NCBI GenBank assembly: GCA_030704615.1
Contig: CM060732.1
Coordinates: 39,167,053-39,231,052 of the forward strand
Origin: Takakia lepidozioides
Lineage: Eukaryota > Streptophyta > Takakiopsida > Takakiales > Takakiaceae
Direction of reading: 5' to 3'
Length of the DNA stretch: 64,000 nucleotides
Shown here: positions 1 through 10,900 of the stretch, piece after piece
Layout of the letters: each line of letters starts with the position of its first letter
How positions within the stretch are numbered: the stretch's first letter is position 1
Program-made: the position numbers and the translations under genes
Notes under the pieces: model-generated
Told to the model about the DNA's origin: nothing
Databases searched by the model: none
What the model saw: only the letters and a program-made list of their open reading frames with translations

Positions 1-788
1 TTGGAAATATTTGCTGTTAGGGAGGTGATTGATGTGATCAGCTGCAATGGGATTCTTAATTCTACCTTTCCCGTAAGCTTTCAGTGATAAGGAATGTTGG
101 CAGCATATGTGTGACTGTGGATGGTCATGCGGTTATGTGGCGACTCAATTAGGGTGACCAAGTTTCACCAAAGATTTCATGCGCCAGCTTTCTTTAGTGA
201 CCCTCTGTCCTATCAAGGAAGTAGTCAAGCTGTGACAATCTGAGTATAATGAGTACATCTCTCTCTTTCTCTGTCTGGGTGTTGTTCAGCACTTTCTGGT
301 TAAATATGAGCATACAGCATTTAGTATCCTACAGATTATCATGTATGGAGACTCTGTTAATCTTTTCCTAAGCATGCCTGAGTTTTCGTTAAGGCTTGAC
401 AAAGCAGATGTGAACATCAAACAAGAGTAGATACCGAATGCATCCATGCTCAAATTTGAAGGTAGAGTAACTCTTTTTTCTATTTTCTTGTTGAAGTCAC
501 CGCATATATTTGTAATGTTTATGTGCAAAATGGACTTTCCCTCCTCCTTGAATCTCTGACCATCCTTCCTTTCTTTCAGACAGAAGGCTGGGAAGTTTGC
601 AGGCAGAGAGAAAATGATTAGTTTGCATGATTACACGGGCATATATTGGAGTTGGATGCATTTCTGTATATTTGTTCTTTATGTGCAGGAGAACTGTAAC
701 AACTTCTCTGATGGGGATGTAATAGATAAATGTGGGCAGCTGCCCAGCTCTAATCTAATTGTTCCTCTTGTTTCTTGTCTGTTTGTAG
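1..788. other. No supported gene; possible introns of an upstream gene
   Basis: I see no recognisable protein here. Pyrimidine tracts followed by AG occur near 575-580, 687-689 and 786-788 on the plus strand. The stretch could therefore be introns and small exons of a gene whose 5' part lies outside the window, but only the exon at 789-864 looks coding. Confidence 0.3.
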
Positions 789-864
789 GTGGATAAGCAG
801 CTTGCAAGGAACAAGCTGGTGTTGGAGCAGGAGAGCCAAAGAGTCATTAGTGAACAAGGTGATG
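789..864 (+). CDS. Possible internal exon, coiled-coil segment, unknown gene
   Basis: A strong acceptor (TTTGTAG) precedes an open stretch that reads as a charged helical peptide containing DKQLARNKLVLEQESQRV. It ends at possible donors at 859 (GTGATG) or 865 (GTAGGT). The composition suits a coiled coil. I do not recognise the protein and could not connect it confidently to neighbouring exons. It may be an isolated exon of a gene starting left of the window, or a chance open frame. Confidence 0.3.
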
Positions 865-2393
865 GTAGGTTGGGGCATCCTAGTGTTTCACTGGGCAACC
901 CAGGCTCCAACATGCTGGGAGATAATGAAGATTCCGATATTCTACCTTTATGGTACTCTCTGCAAAACCATTTACTGTTGGTTCTGTTTGGGGGAGGGCG
1001 TCTCTCTCACTCACATGCACACATTTCTAGATATTTGCTGAACACTACTTGCAAGGGAAGTGGGTCTTATTTTATGCTGACTCATGATGCCTCTCTCTTT
1101 CTGAACACCATGGGATGTTCCTTTTCTGAATATATTTAACCAAAGTGTATACAGATAATACATGGTGTGCATAGGACAGGAAATAGTTGATAGATCAACA
1201 AGATGACATACCATGAGTTGTTAGTACAAGTGTTGCTGGTTTGATCCTGCATATGAACTTTGTTGAATTACCAGCTTCTAATATGTTCATAGTTCATCAC
1301 AAAAAACTCAGCATTATGGGGGATTATTGATGGAAAGCTTCTGTTGCGTGCTCTTGCAGATACTTTCTGATTTTACTGGAGACATCCTCTATCATGGCCA
1401 TCCAGTGAAGTGACCCACCATGTGTGCCCTCCTTCCTATTTCTCTAGATAGCACGCACAGAAGCACCCAATCTTTCTCTCTATATTTGTGACTGGCTTTT
1501 TCCTCCAATCTGCTCTTCCCCTGTTCCGACCAAATTGGACACATGGCAGAGGCTACATTGAATGAGTCTCGTGTTCAACGGAAGGAAGGTGCTGCTTGAC
1601 GAGGGTGTGCATTTGTGGGGTCTACATATGTGCTGCCCTTCATCAGGGTGATCAGGTTGGGTTCCAGGCATCACATTTACCATAGTGTTTATGAAGCTGC
1701 ACAGGACTACTGATAGCCAGTACCCTTGTACATATGTGCAATTTGCTATAGCAGTTTCAATGTTGCCTGTGGACTGTAGCCCTTCATCGGCCACTCCTGC
1801 CATGGTGTTGTCAGCAGCATTGACCTTGGAGGAACAAGGGAGGAAGAGGGCAGGTTGGTAGGGAGAGATGATGTAAAATTGTGGCCGCAAGCCCAGTTTC
1901 AAGGAGCAAATAAAGAGAAACATGAAAAGAGAAGGTGTGCAGGGATGGGGGGGTATGTTGCTATGGACCTCTCTGCATCAAAAGTTCGTTCATAATTGTG
2001 AGTAGTTCTCAACAGTGTAATGACAAACACAAGGTATTACCAGTCTCACAGATGAGATTGGCCAGTACGTACAGCATGGGACTCTTTCTTGGTTCTGTGA
2101 ACATGCATCCTGGACAGCTCAACCTTTTCTACTCAATGCAGTTTGCTGGATTGCCTTTTCGCATTCACACTTTTGTGCGTGCAACAATGCAATGCTGTCT
2201 ACAAGAAAATCTCATCTTTGGTACAAATCACATGTGGTGTAGATCCACATTTTAGTGAGTCTGCCTTGAACATTTTACACTCTGCAATGTCCTACAAAAG
2301 AGTGTCACAGATATCCTATGTGCCACAACCCAACTTTGACACAAGTCCATTCCCTGAACTAATAATCATCAACCTCGCGCTGCTTCTCCAACA

Positions 2394-2425
<32 letters not shown>

Positions 2426-3650
2426 CTTTGCATATGGTGAAAGCTGTTGAGCAAGATTGAGGGAGATCCAAACGTTCAAGATGTTTTCTACAGAAGCACA
2501 AGTTGAGCAATGCCTCAGACACACTTGCAGGTACAAAACAATAGATATCCGCCACTGAGTAAGTAGGTTGGCTGGACACTCTGTTGTCTGTTCTCCTTGT
2601 GTAAACATTTCTTATAACATTATTTTTATTGGCATTCTAAAATTTGGTGGTAATCATTCAGCAAATGAAAAATTGTACCCAGAACGCAGATATGAAGTTA
2701 CCCTTACATCTGTGAATAATTGGGCTTCTGTGCACAGTAGTCCTATTATCTGTGGGGATGCAGTCAGACAGGAAAGGACTTAGAAGTGGAATCATGGGGT
2801 TTGCGGCAAGTCGCATTCCATTCATTTCTTACACGAGATGGGGTGGTGTGTGGACTCAAGGTTGGAACTCCAGGCACATTGGCTCCGGTTGAATGGAGAG
2901 TAACAAGCGCAAGCAGGGGCATCCCTCAAGGAGATAAAGGCTCCAGTGGAGAAATTTGCGGAAAGCAGCAAAAAAATCTGGTATGGTGTCTGGAGAGTGA
3001 CACACCTCCACCAAGTTCAACTCGAAGGTAGTTGGGGAAGCAGACAGGATGCCAGCCGCTTTCACCACTTGCAAAAATGGGCTTGTCCTTGTGGGACTTT
3101 TACTGGTGAAACAACAATCCCATCCTCCCCAGACACAGATTCAATTGCACTCAACATCCCAATAGTAGAGCACCTGTCTTGCTGATGTCCACCATACGGG
3201 CTGGTCTGAGCTGTAAGTCAACTCTTTTTTCTTTCTTCCCAAACGGAAACTCTATCTTTAAAATACGTTCTGACAGTTGGAGAGTACCATCATGAGATTG
3301 GGAATACAACCACCCATTTGACTCCAGTAAACTGGAACCAATATGTTTCACCCCTGCCCAAGATGATGCCGATGAGCACACATTTAAAACATCCTCCCAA
3401 AGGCCATATGGCACCGACATCCTCTTCTTCCAATTGAAGCTGTGGCCTGATAGTGGAACTCTCAAATAACATACATATTACAGTGAATACCAATGCTGTC
3501 ACCCAACAAATTGATCAGGTTGCAGCATTAATTCCCAATTTTTTCCACTTTGTGGCCAGGGATTTGTGACGATGGTATCTGAGGCTAATTCAGCTTATTA
3601 CCGTGCCAACTTTGCATAATACTGAAATTGCTGAGTCATGCCTCGGGATT
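865..3650. other. Gene-free stretch with a CT microsatellite
   Basis: No recognisable coding sequence on either strand. It holds a (CT)n run at about 2398-2425. Short open frames around 2780-3190 have no family resemblance I can name. The right part is the 3' flank of the Orai-like gene. Confidence 0.4.
2398..2425. repeat. (CT)n microsatellite
   Basis: An uninterrupted CT dinucleotide run of about 28 bases in a gene-free stretch. Confidence 0.9.
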
Positions 3651-6304
3651 CTACTGTTGTGAAAGCTGGTTACCTGGTGCAATGTGCCAATCGAATGGTA
3701 AGCCTGCTGGCTGTACTCGGAGCTCATCCTCTGCCAGGGAACTGTGGGGACTACCCAACCTGGTAGTCAAATAAGCACCCCAAATATACTGGACAAACCC
3801 CCATAAGAGAATCGAAACCCCAACGATAGCTATGAACAGAATTGCAGTCAAATGCGATTGAGAAAACTTAATCCATCCAATGGGAATTAGGCTGACAAGA
3901 AACGACAAAACCCCCCAGGCGAAAAACTGGAATGCTCGAGACCAGTCATCCTCACATCTGATCTCCCAGAAGGCCTCAAAAGTCCGACGGGGGAAGGGGG
4001 GTCGGTCTCCAAGTCTGTAGGTATCCACAAATCCCTTGCATTTAAACATGAAGTCTTCTTCTGCCTCCTCATTCACATATGACTTTCCGTTCTTCAAAAT
4101 GCTTCCGAGGATCAGTGTACATGTCACCATGGCAGTTGTCATCAGGCCGACAGTGATTGCTGTCAGTACACCATAGAAAATGATCCACATTAAGCCAACT
4201 TGGGTCTGATCAAACTGAAACTGTGTTAAGGTGACCACAGCGAAGCCAGCAAAAAGTGCAGCAAGATTAGAGATTGCCTTGAGCTGCTCCGATTTTTCTT
4301 CCACATCTCTCCGGTTCTTCTCTACAAACCTGCACACCAACCATGGTCAAAGGCAGAGGAATGGATCAGTATGACTTACAGTGCCTCCTTGACCCTTTGG
4401 GAATACTGCCTCCTAAGTGCCTAGGTATTCCGTCCCATCCCTGGGCTGTGTGTGTCATGTAACCTCCAGCATCTTCCCTTCTGGATTTGAAGTGCAGGAG
4501 GATCTACAGGGTGGGCCACAGCGCTCTAATCACTGGGCTGACTGTTTAAAGAGTAGGCTCGTAACCTGGGGGGTTGAGGCACAAACCCATTTTACAACCA
4601 CATACGCATGAATTTCTCACGTATCACCATTTGCACATACAATGAAGTACATGAAGGGCCACAGTATCACTTGGTAAAAGCTTGGCCAATGTAGTACTCA
4701 CTAGTCGACAATGAGTGACAAACTGGACATCAGCCACTGGAAGTTGTATTGGACTGCCAAGAGTCGTACATAGACTATTCATAGAGTGCTACAAACTGCA
4801 AATACATAATCCTGATTACGCAATCATTGCTTTTGAAATGTAACACACTTCAACCTTGAAGGTCCAGGGTCCAATTCTAGCACAAGGGTATGTTACAAAA
4901 AGTTGACACCAGGGTGGTTGAACAACAACAACTCCGATTTTGATAAGGTCACATATTATCTCTATTAAAAAAGCTGCCCCTCCAGTTCTCCGTGCATCAC
5001 TATCCTACCTTCACAATATTACTCAAACAATTTGGATGAAAATTGTAGCAGGCAACATCACATGAGCCTCCAGTCCTCTTTCATCTTCATATTTCACACG
5101 TTAGAAAGAAAAGCGTCAAAAAAGTCCATCAATCAGGAATGCTCTTTACTCTCTGCCGTAAACGCAGCAAAATGAGCTTAGCTTCTTCTTCTCTCAAGTT
5201 TTTCTCTGAGTTGACATACCTTGTCCAAAGGTAACGTGCATTCTCCACATGTCGCTGTTCCATATCTTCATCCCGCCATCTGGTTGTACCGCAGGACAGT
5301 GTAATTCGTCAAAACGAAGACCCTACTGGACTCACAGACAGCATCTTTCTTGTCTTCAGATTCAATGGTCCAAAGCCAAGTGTCTGCATTCAAAAGAAAT
5401 TGAAAATCATTGGATCTTTAGTAAAAAATCTGGAAAGAGCACTCTTCATCACAGATATGAGGTTAAGTAGAAGGAAATTACACAAAAACTTTACTGCTTG
5501 TCCCCATGTTTCCTTAAATCATTCTGAACACAAGTATGATTGGTGTGACTGGAGAAGTCCACAAGTACATAATCAGACTGAGGAGTTGCCTCCTACAGTG
5601 CAAAGGACTGTTGAAGCTGTCACAAAAGTTGTCATAACGGACCAGCAAAAATGTGGCTGAATAGATGCAAATGCAGTTCTCAGAACTGCAGAGGATGGTT
5701 GGTCCATACAGTGCAGACACATGACATACTTTGAGGACCTCTCTCTAGTACGTCCATGTTTGCCACAGTTGGTACGAGTTCCTTGGTTACTCTGGTTTCA
5801 GCTGGAGGACCTTGCCAGGGACTTGCCATAGGTCCTGCAAGAAAGTGCAGACTCAGCCCTGTCCTGTTGTTGGTTGCAAATATGCAGGTATGCTTAATGA
5901 TGACCCTGCAAGCATACATAATAGAAGACTGTTGTTTGCAGACCAAAGATGAAGAACGTCTGTGCAGAACAGCTCCGCATGGAGACAAGTCAATTGATAG
6001 TAATGGCGACAATTGTCGGTCCGTAAGCCTACGTTGTCAATTGCAGCTCCAAACCCTAAACCCAAGCCTGAGTCCTACAAAAAGTGAGATTGTTTGGGCG
6101 AAAACACTACCTTCCCTCATTGTCTCGCATAGCCTTCTCTTGCTCCAGACTTTTACGTTCGTGGTCTCGGTATTCCAAGTCCTCTAATCTCCATGTCCGA
6201 TCCTCTCCCCTCCATCTCCGATCCTCGTCACGCCAATGTTGAGACATACTAGTGTCAAATGCTGTCAATATCACTTGCATGGCATCCATGGCCGACGACC
6301 CCAT
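3651..6304 (-). CDS. Orai-like (CRAC-type) calcium channel subunit
   Basis: Orai proteins form hexameric plasma-membrane Ca2+ channels. The model has three exons: 6304-6111, 5279-5220 and 4329-3651. Both introns are GT..AG, phases join exactly (GGA AG|A TGG; ACA AG|G TTT) and the product is 310 aa. The N-terminus (1-80) is highly charged with repeated W-R-x-E-D units. The TM1 segment LKAISNLAALFAGFAVV (from residue 101) aligns without gaps to human Orai1 TM1, including the G-F-A core and the following Q-x-D. Further hydrophobic segments lie at about 132-158, 220-238 (ending GWIKF, compare CWVKF) and 246-270. The pore glutamate equivalent to human E106 is glutamine (Q121, codon CAG). The E190-equivalent position appears to be serine, while the D110-equivalent is kept (D125). 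The start ATG lies about 150 bp below a TATA-like box. Family assignment is strong; Ca2+ conduction is uncertain because of the pore change. Confidence 0.85.
4470..4546 (-). repeat. tRNA-derived SINE-like relic in an Orai intron
   Basis: Read on the minus strand, an A-box-like segment (CAGCCCAGTGATTAGAGCGC) is followed some 35-40 bases later by a B-box/T-loop-like segment (CTTCAAATCC). This is the spacing of a tRNA-derived pol III promoter. The acceptor-stem ends do not pair into a tRNA cloverleaf that I can see, so a SINE head is likelier than a functional tRNA. Confidence 0.35.
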
Positions 6305-6454
6305 CGTGCTTCTCTTGGTTCTCTTTGTCCCTAGAAATCTGCTTGTACACGTTTGTCCCTCTGCTTAATCATTGATCTGGTTAATTCGAAGTGTCTCTTT
6401 CCTTTGAATAACAATGAAGTGTCTCCGTTCAAACATCTGCATCTCCATCTCTCT

Positions 6455-6461
6455 GTTTATA
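6455..6461 (-). promoter_or_regulatory. Candidate TATA box of the Orai-like gene
   Basis: Minus-strand TATAAAC lies about 150 bp upstream of the predicted ATG at 6304, in a CT-rich flank typical of plant 5' leaders. Position and motif only. Confidence 0.4.
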
Positions 6462-7963
6462 TCGCTCTCCCTCTCTCTTAATCGGCTGGTTATACAGAGG
6501 TCGAACCAGTGAGAATTGAAATGGGAGAACACAACAATTTGAAGCCTGAGACTACCACTTTCAACTTAATCGTGGCTGGAGACCTCGTAAACTAAGCATC
6601 GTCTTAGAAAATCTAGTCCTTCCAAGCTCTAACAGGCGATCCTTCTCAATTGTAGTGCATAAAAATAGAGGTAAGAATCTCCTTCCGTCTGCGTCGTCCG
6701 TCCTCGTGGAAATGCACTCCCGAGAGGTTGGGATTCACGAGGGTTCCCTTACGCGCAGTAAGCACACTCAACATGAAGACGACTTTTTTCTCAAAATTCT
6801 TTACGATGCTTGTAAAGCTTGATAGATCAATCCCTTGATGCACTTGAACACTGTGCTGCACTTCGAACGTTGACACCTTCTGTAAAAGGACTGTACCGAT
6901 CGACTCATCAGTGTCTCCCTGGTACAGATGACTTGGCTACGGGGTGATAAGTGATAACCAACACGCACCTAACTGGAACCTTGCAAGGAGGCCTTGGGCA
7001 AGGCAGTGACCTTGGCAAGCTATCGACCTGGCATGGTGTCCACCCTGACAGCTAGCCGTGTCAACATGGAAGGGGAAAGAAAAGCCTAACACCTGAAAAT
7101 TAGAAGCCCAAAAAGAAGAGACAGAGTGAAACACCGATAACCAAAGGAAAAGACTTTGCGGGGCAAAGACCTGGCCTATTTTATCTTCTTCTCAAAGCCT
7201 CCGAGCCATTTCTGCATCGATCGAGAGACTTGCAGGAGAGAGACAATTCCAAGGGACAACCCCAAGGGACAATCCCGTAACAGGAAAAGGCTATGATTAT
7301 GTAAAGAGAGAGGCTCTTATTTATCTTGACTTCAATCACTAGTCATCTCCTCTCTCTGTCCAAGGAATCTATCCAGTATCTCGGAGTAGGGTTTACATAG
7401 AGTTTTATGTGAAGGAGACAGATGAACTGTCCTTTGAGGTCTCCGCAAACATGATTTGTTCTTCCTTCTTTCCTTCCAATACATTTCCGATACCGCACCA
7501 CTTGAATGGACAAGAACAAGGACAAGCTCAGTGGCCAGTGCTCAAATCTGCAAAGAGCACATAGAAACTCCATGCCTACACAGTTCACCTTTTTATTGGC
7601 ACAATGGAAGATAAACAATTTTCCTCTTGCTGCATATCAAAGACACGCATGAAATCAATGTGACTACAGCTAAGGAGACTGAAGGCTACCGAAGGAGAAA
7701 GGCTGTTCCTTCAGCTCAGCATGAACAAAAGACGAAAGGGGGACAGTAAAAGAGCTGGTCCCGACAAAACAGATGCCCCAAAACAGATGCCCCGAAGCCA
7801 AACTTTCCGAGTCTAATATTGACCCAGACACTGTTCAATCCGGAGACTACACACAGTCCGCGCAGTTGAATTGAAACAACAACCTCCAATCATCTGATCT
7901 GAGGAACAAGGAAAGATGCTAGAGATGGCTTAGAGAGGAGATCAATTTTCCAACGCCAAAGGT
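6462..7963. other. Intergenic spacer between Orai-like and PIP5K genes
   Basis: No coding sequence recognised. Both flanking genes are on the minus strand, so this holds the upstream region of the Orai-like gene and the 3' flank of the kinase gene. Confidence 0.5.
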
Positions 7964-10900
7964 TCAGAGGTGGGTCGGCGGAAAAATTTGCCGAACGAAG
8001 TCTTGGAACCGCTTGGCGTACAACTTGGGCTCCACAGCAGAGATGGAAATTGAATCAAATTGAAATGCTTTGTAAGCATGCTCGATACGTTTACTAAGAT
8101 TGTAGTTTTGCAGAATGTCAATTATGCCAAAATACAGCACAACGTCATGGGATTCTCCAAAGAGCTCCCCCTCAAAATGCTTGCCGTTCTGCTCTTCTAC
8201 CCTCCGATGTACACGATCTGCCCTCGCTGGCGTGTTCACACCCAGCTGTATCTTCAAACTGTGCAAACACAGACACCGTACATGCAATTCACGTTACTGC
8301 TGCCAGAATGGCTGAAAACATAATAAGCTTCAAGATCTGGAGCAATTGCAAAAATACAAGTTCCCAAGAATCTGTCCTTCTACAACTTCCAATTCAACAG
8401 GGCCCTTGATCTACACTATTATCTTGGGGTATGACAGTCTCCTCATGAAGTAGTCCACCATGTATAGTGCAGACAGCAAACACTAGCCAGAGGAGGCCAA
8501 ATTATTCTAGCCTCGAGACAATGCTTACCGAGCAGTGCCTGGTAGAAGCAAGTCAACTTCGCCGTCCCCTGCGATCGATGCACGTAGTGGGCTACCACGT
8601 ACATGGATTCCTGGGGTGCCCGTGCCCTCAAAACTACCCTCTCGGGCCACCAACACTAACCCTCGTGTTGAAGTCCACTCTTCCTCTGCTCCAATAAAGA
8701 TCAGCAGCGAATTAACTATTTGACCAATTTGCCATTTAAGTACCAACCCTGTCAAATGACAATTTCTTTCTTTTTGTGCACTACCTCTCTCTCCTCTGCA
8801 TCTGTCTACCTACACCCCCCAGCCTTGTTTTCTCCCAATCCCATCATTCATAGCAGTTTTGCTTACTAACGTTGAACTACTCACTGGGCTTCTGTTGACT
8901 CAGATTGCAAATAACCATCTTTTTCATAGCCTGTCTTGATTTCCCCTGGTCTGAGATTATGACAACCAAACCGTTCAAAAAGCAGGATAAGCTTCTTAAC
9001 AGTAATATTTCGCCCACAAACCTTACCACACTGGACTTCCACAACTGATTATGCCTGGAATTGTGGCCCACATTATGGAGTTACCGTTGCGATCCTGAAT
9101 AAATAATACAAGGTTAAAATGAATGCAAACTTAGAAGTCAAAGATACCCTCTTCGGCTGTGCCTGTGAATGATTCAGTTGGAGGCAGATCTGGAGTAGAG
9201 GAGGGGCCTGGAGACAAGGGAGCTGGATACTGGGGTGCCCTAAAGTGGAGGCCCAGCAACAGACTGTAATCCATAATGCCCCGACTCTTCAAAAACTTGC
9301 AATCGTAATCAATTTGCCTGCCCAAATTCACAGCAACAATCCATCACTTGAGATGTCATGGCATCACATGCTTTCAGATCTGGAATGAATATAATGGTCA
9401 CTACAATGCCAACAAGGAGAGAGAAGACCACAACCAGCTTGTTGTGCATGTGTCTATTTGAGATTGTCTCCATCTGTATGATCAATTTAAGCTCAATAAA
9501 CAGCTTTCCGAACCAATTGAGTCCTTTCTTTACTCAAGAAACTCAAAAGTAAGCAATGACTGCCGACAAAGATGAGGCATGCATAATTGCACACACAACG
9601 TTACCTTAAAAGAGAGTGGCGCCATGAAGGGTCAAGACGGAACTCATACTCAAGGTCAAGATCTTTCAGTGTGGTTGTTTCATCAATTTCCACCTTATCA
9701 GTGGAGCGCCCTTGTGAAGACCCTTTGAGGTCATAGCGGCGATGAATGCGAAGCTCTGTACAAAACATGTTGCCCATCACAATGAATCGCACCTGCACTC
9801 CAACACCAAGTTGTCTATTTAGATTTCTGTGGACATGCGTAAATGTAAAAGACAAACAAACACCGGTGATATTTCAGCTTACACAGGCGGTCCCCTGATG
9901 TAGTTGGCAGTGTCAATTTCTGTAACCACATGAGGAGAGGGAGTGTGCGCACATCTGATTGGTCGAACATGACACCTAAAATGAACTAGCACGTAGATGC
10001 ATTGAACCTCAACAGTCAACAATGTCCTGGTCCAACAATCAGCGGTGGTACACGACACCTTTGCTTTTCAACTTCACTTGCATAAAGAATTAAGCGAAAA
10101 ATACTTTGAATACAGGAAAACATGGAAATCCAGGAGATTTGGGCTTGAAACCACCTTCTGACCACCCTTAGGCTTGATCTGATGGAGACCAAAAAACTTG
10201 GTAATAAGTGTGTTTTCATACAATTTTACATGGTGGTGGTAAGCCTGCAGCATTGCCAGCAGCACCTGCCCTCCAATAACATTAATCCGCCAGCAACTTT
10301 GGTTAACATTAACAGCCAACGTCTATATTTTCAAATCAACCCGACCTTGACCATGTTCTAATGTCTATAGAAACTGATCCTGTTTCTTTGACAATTCTTG
10401 ATTGTCGGAAGAACTTTTTGGCAGTAACCTGTTCGGAAGCGTGCAACCCTATCTGCACAAAAGCCAAAACCCTAGGTTGGTAATTGAGCACATGTGAGAG
10501 AGACATAGCTCGTATTTTGACTGTAGTGCCATCCATTATGGCATTTACCACCACTATCAGCAAACACTCACCTGAGATCATACACTGCATAGAATATATA
10601 GGAAAATAAAATAACGCTAAGGACAAGTCATCTCACCTTGACTTCCGACTTCTTCATTGTTTTGATCATAAAACGATCATCATGAGAAAGGTAAAAGACA
10701 CTACCACTCTTGCCAGGGGACATAAGCTCTCGCAAAGCATCGTTCCCACAAATGGAAAGCATATAGTCCGCTGCATCAATCTTGAACATTTCTCGTAAGT
10801 GCCTGCAGAAACCAGCTACCCTGATTCAGCCCACCCTGGCTCTCTTTCTCAAGAACTTAGGGCAGAATATGGAATGCGAGCTTGGCAATGGACAAAGACA

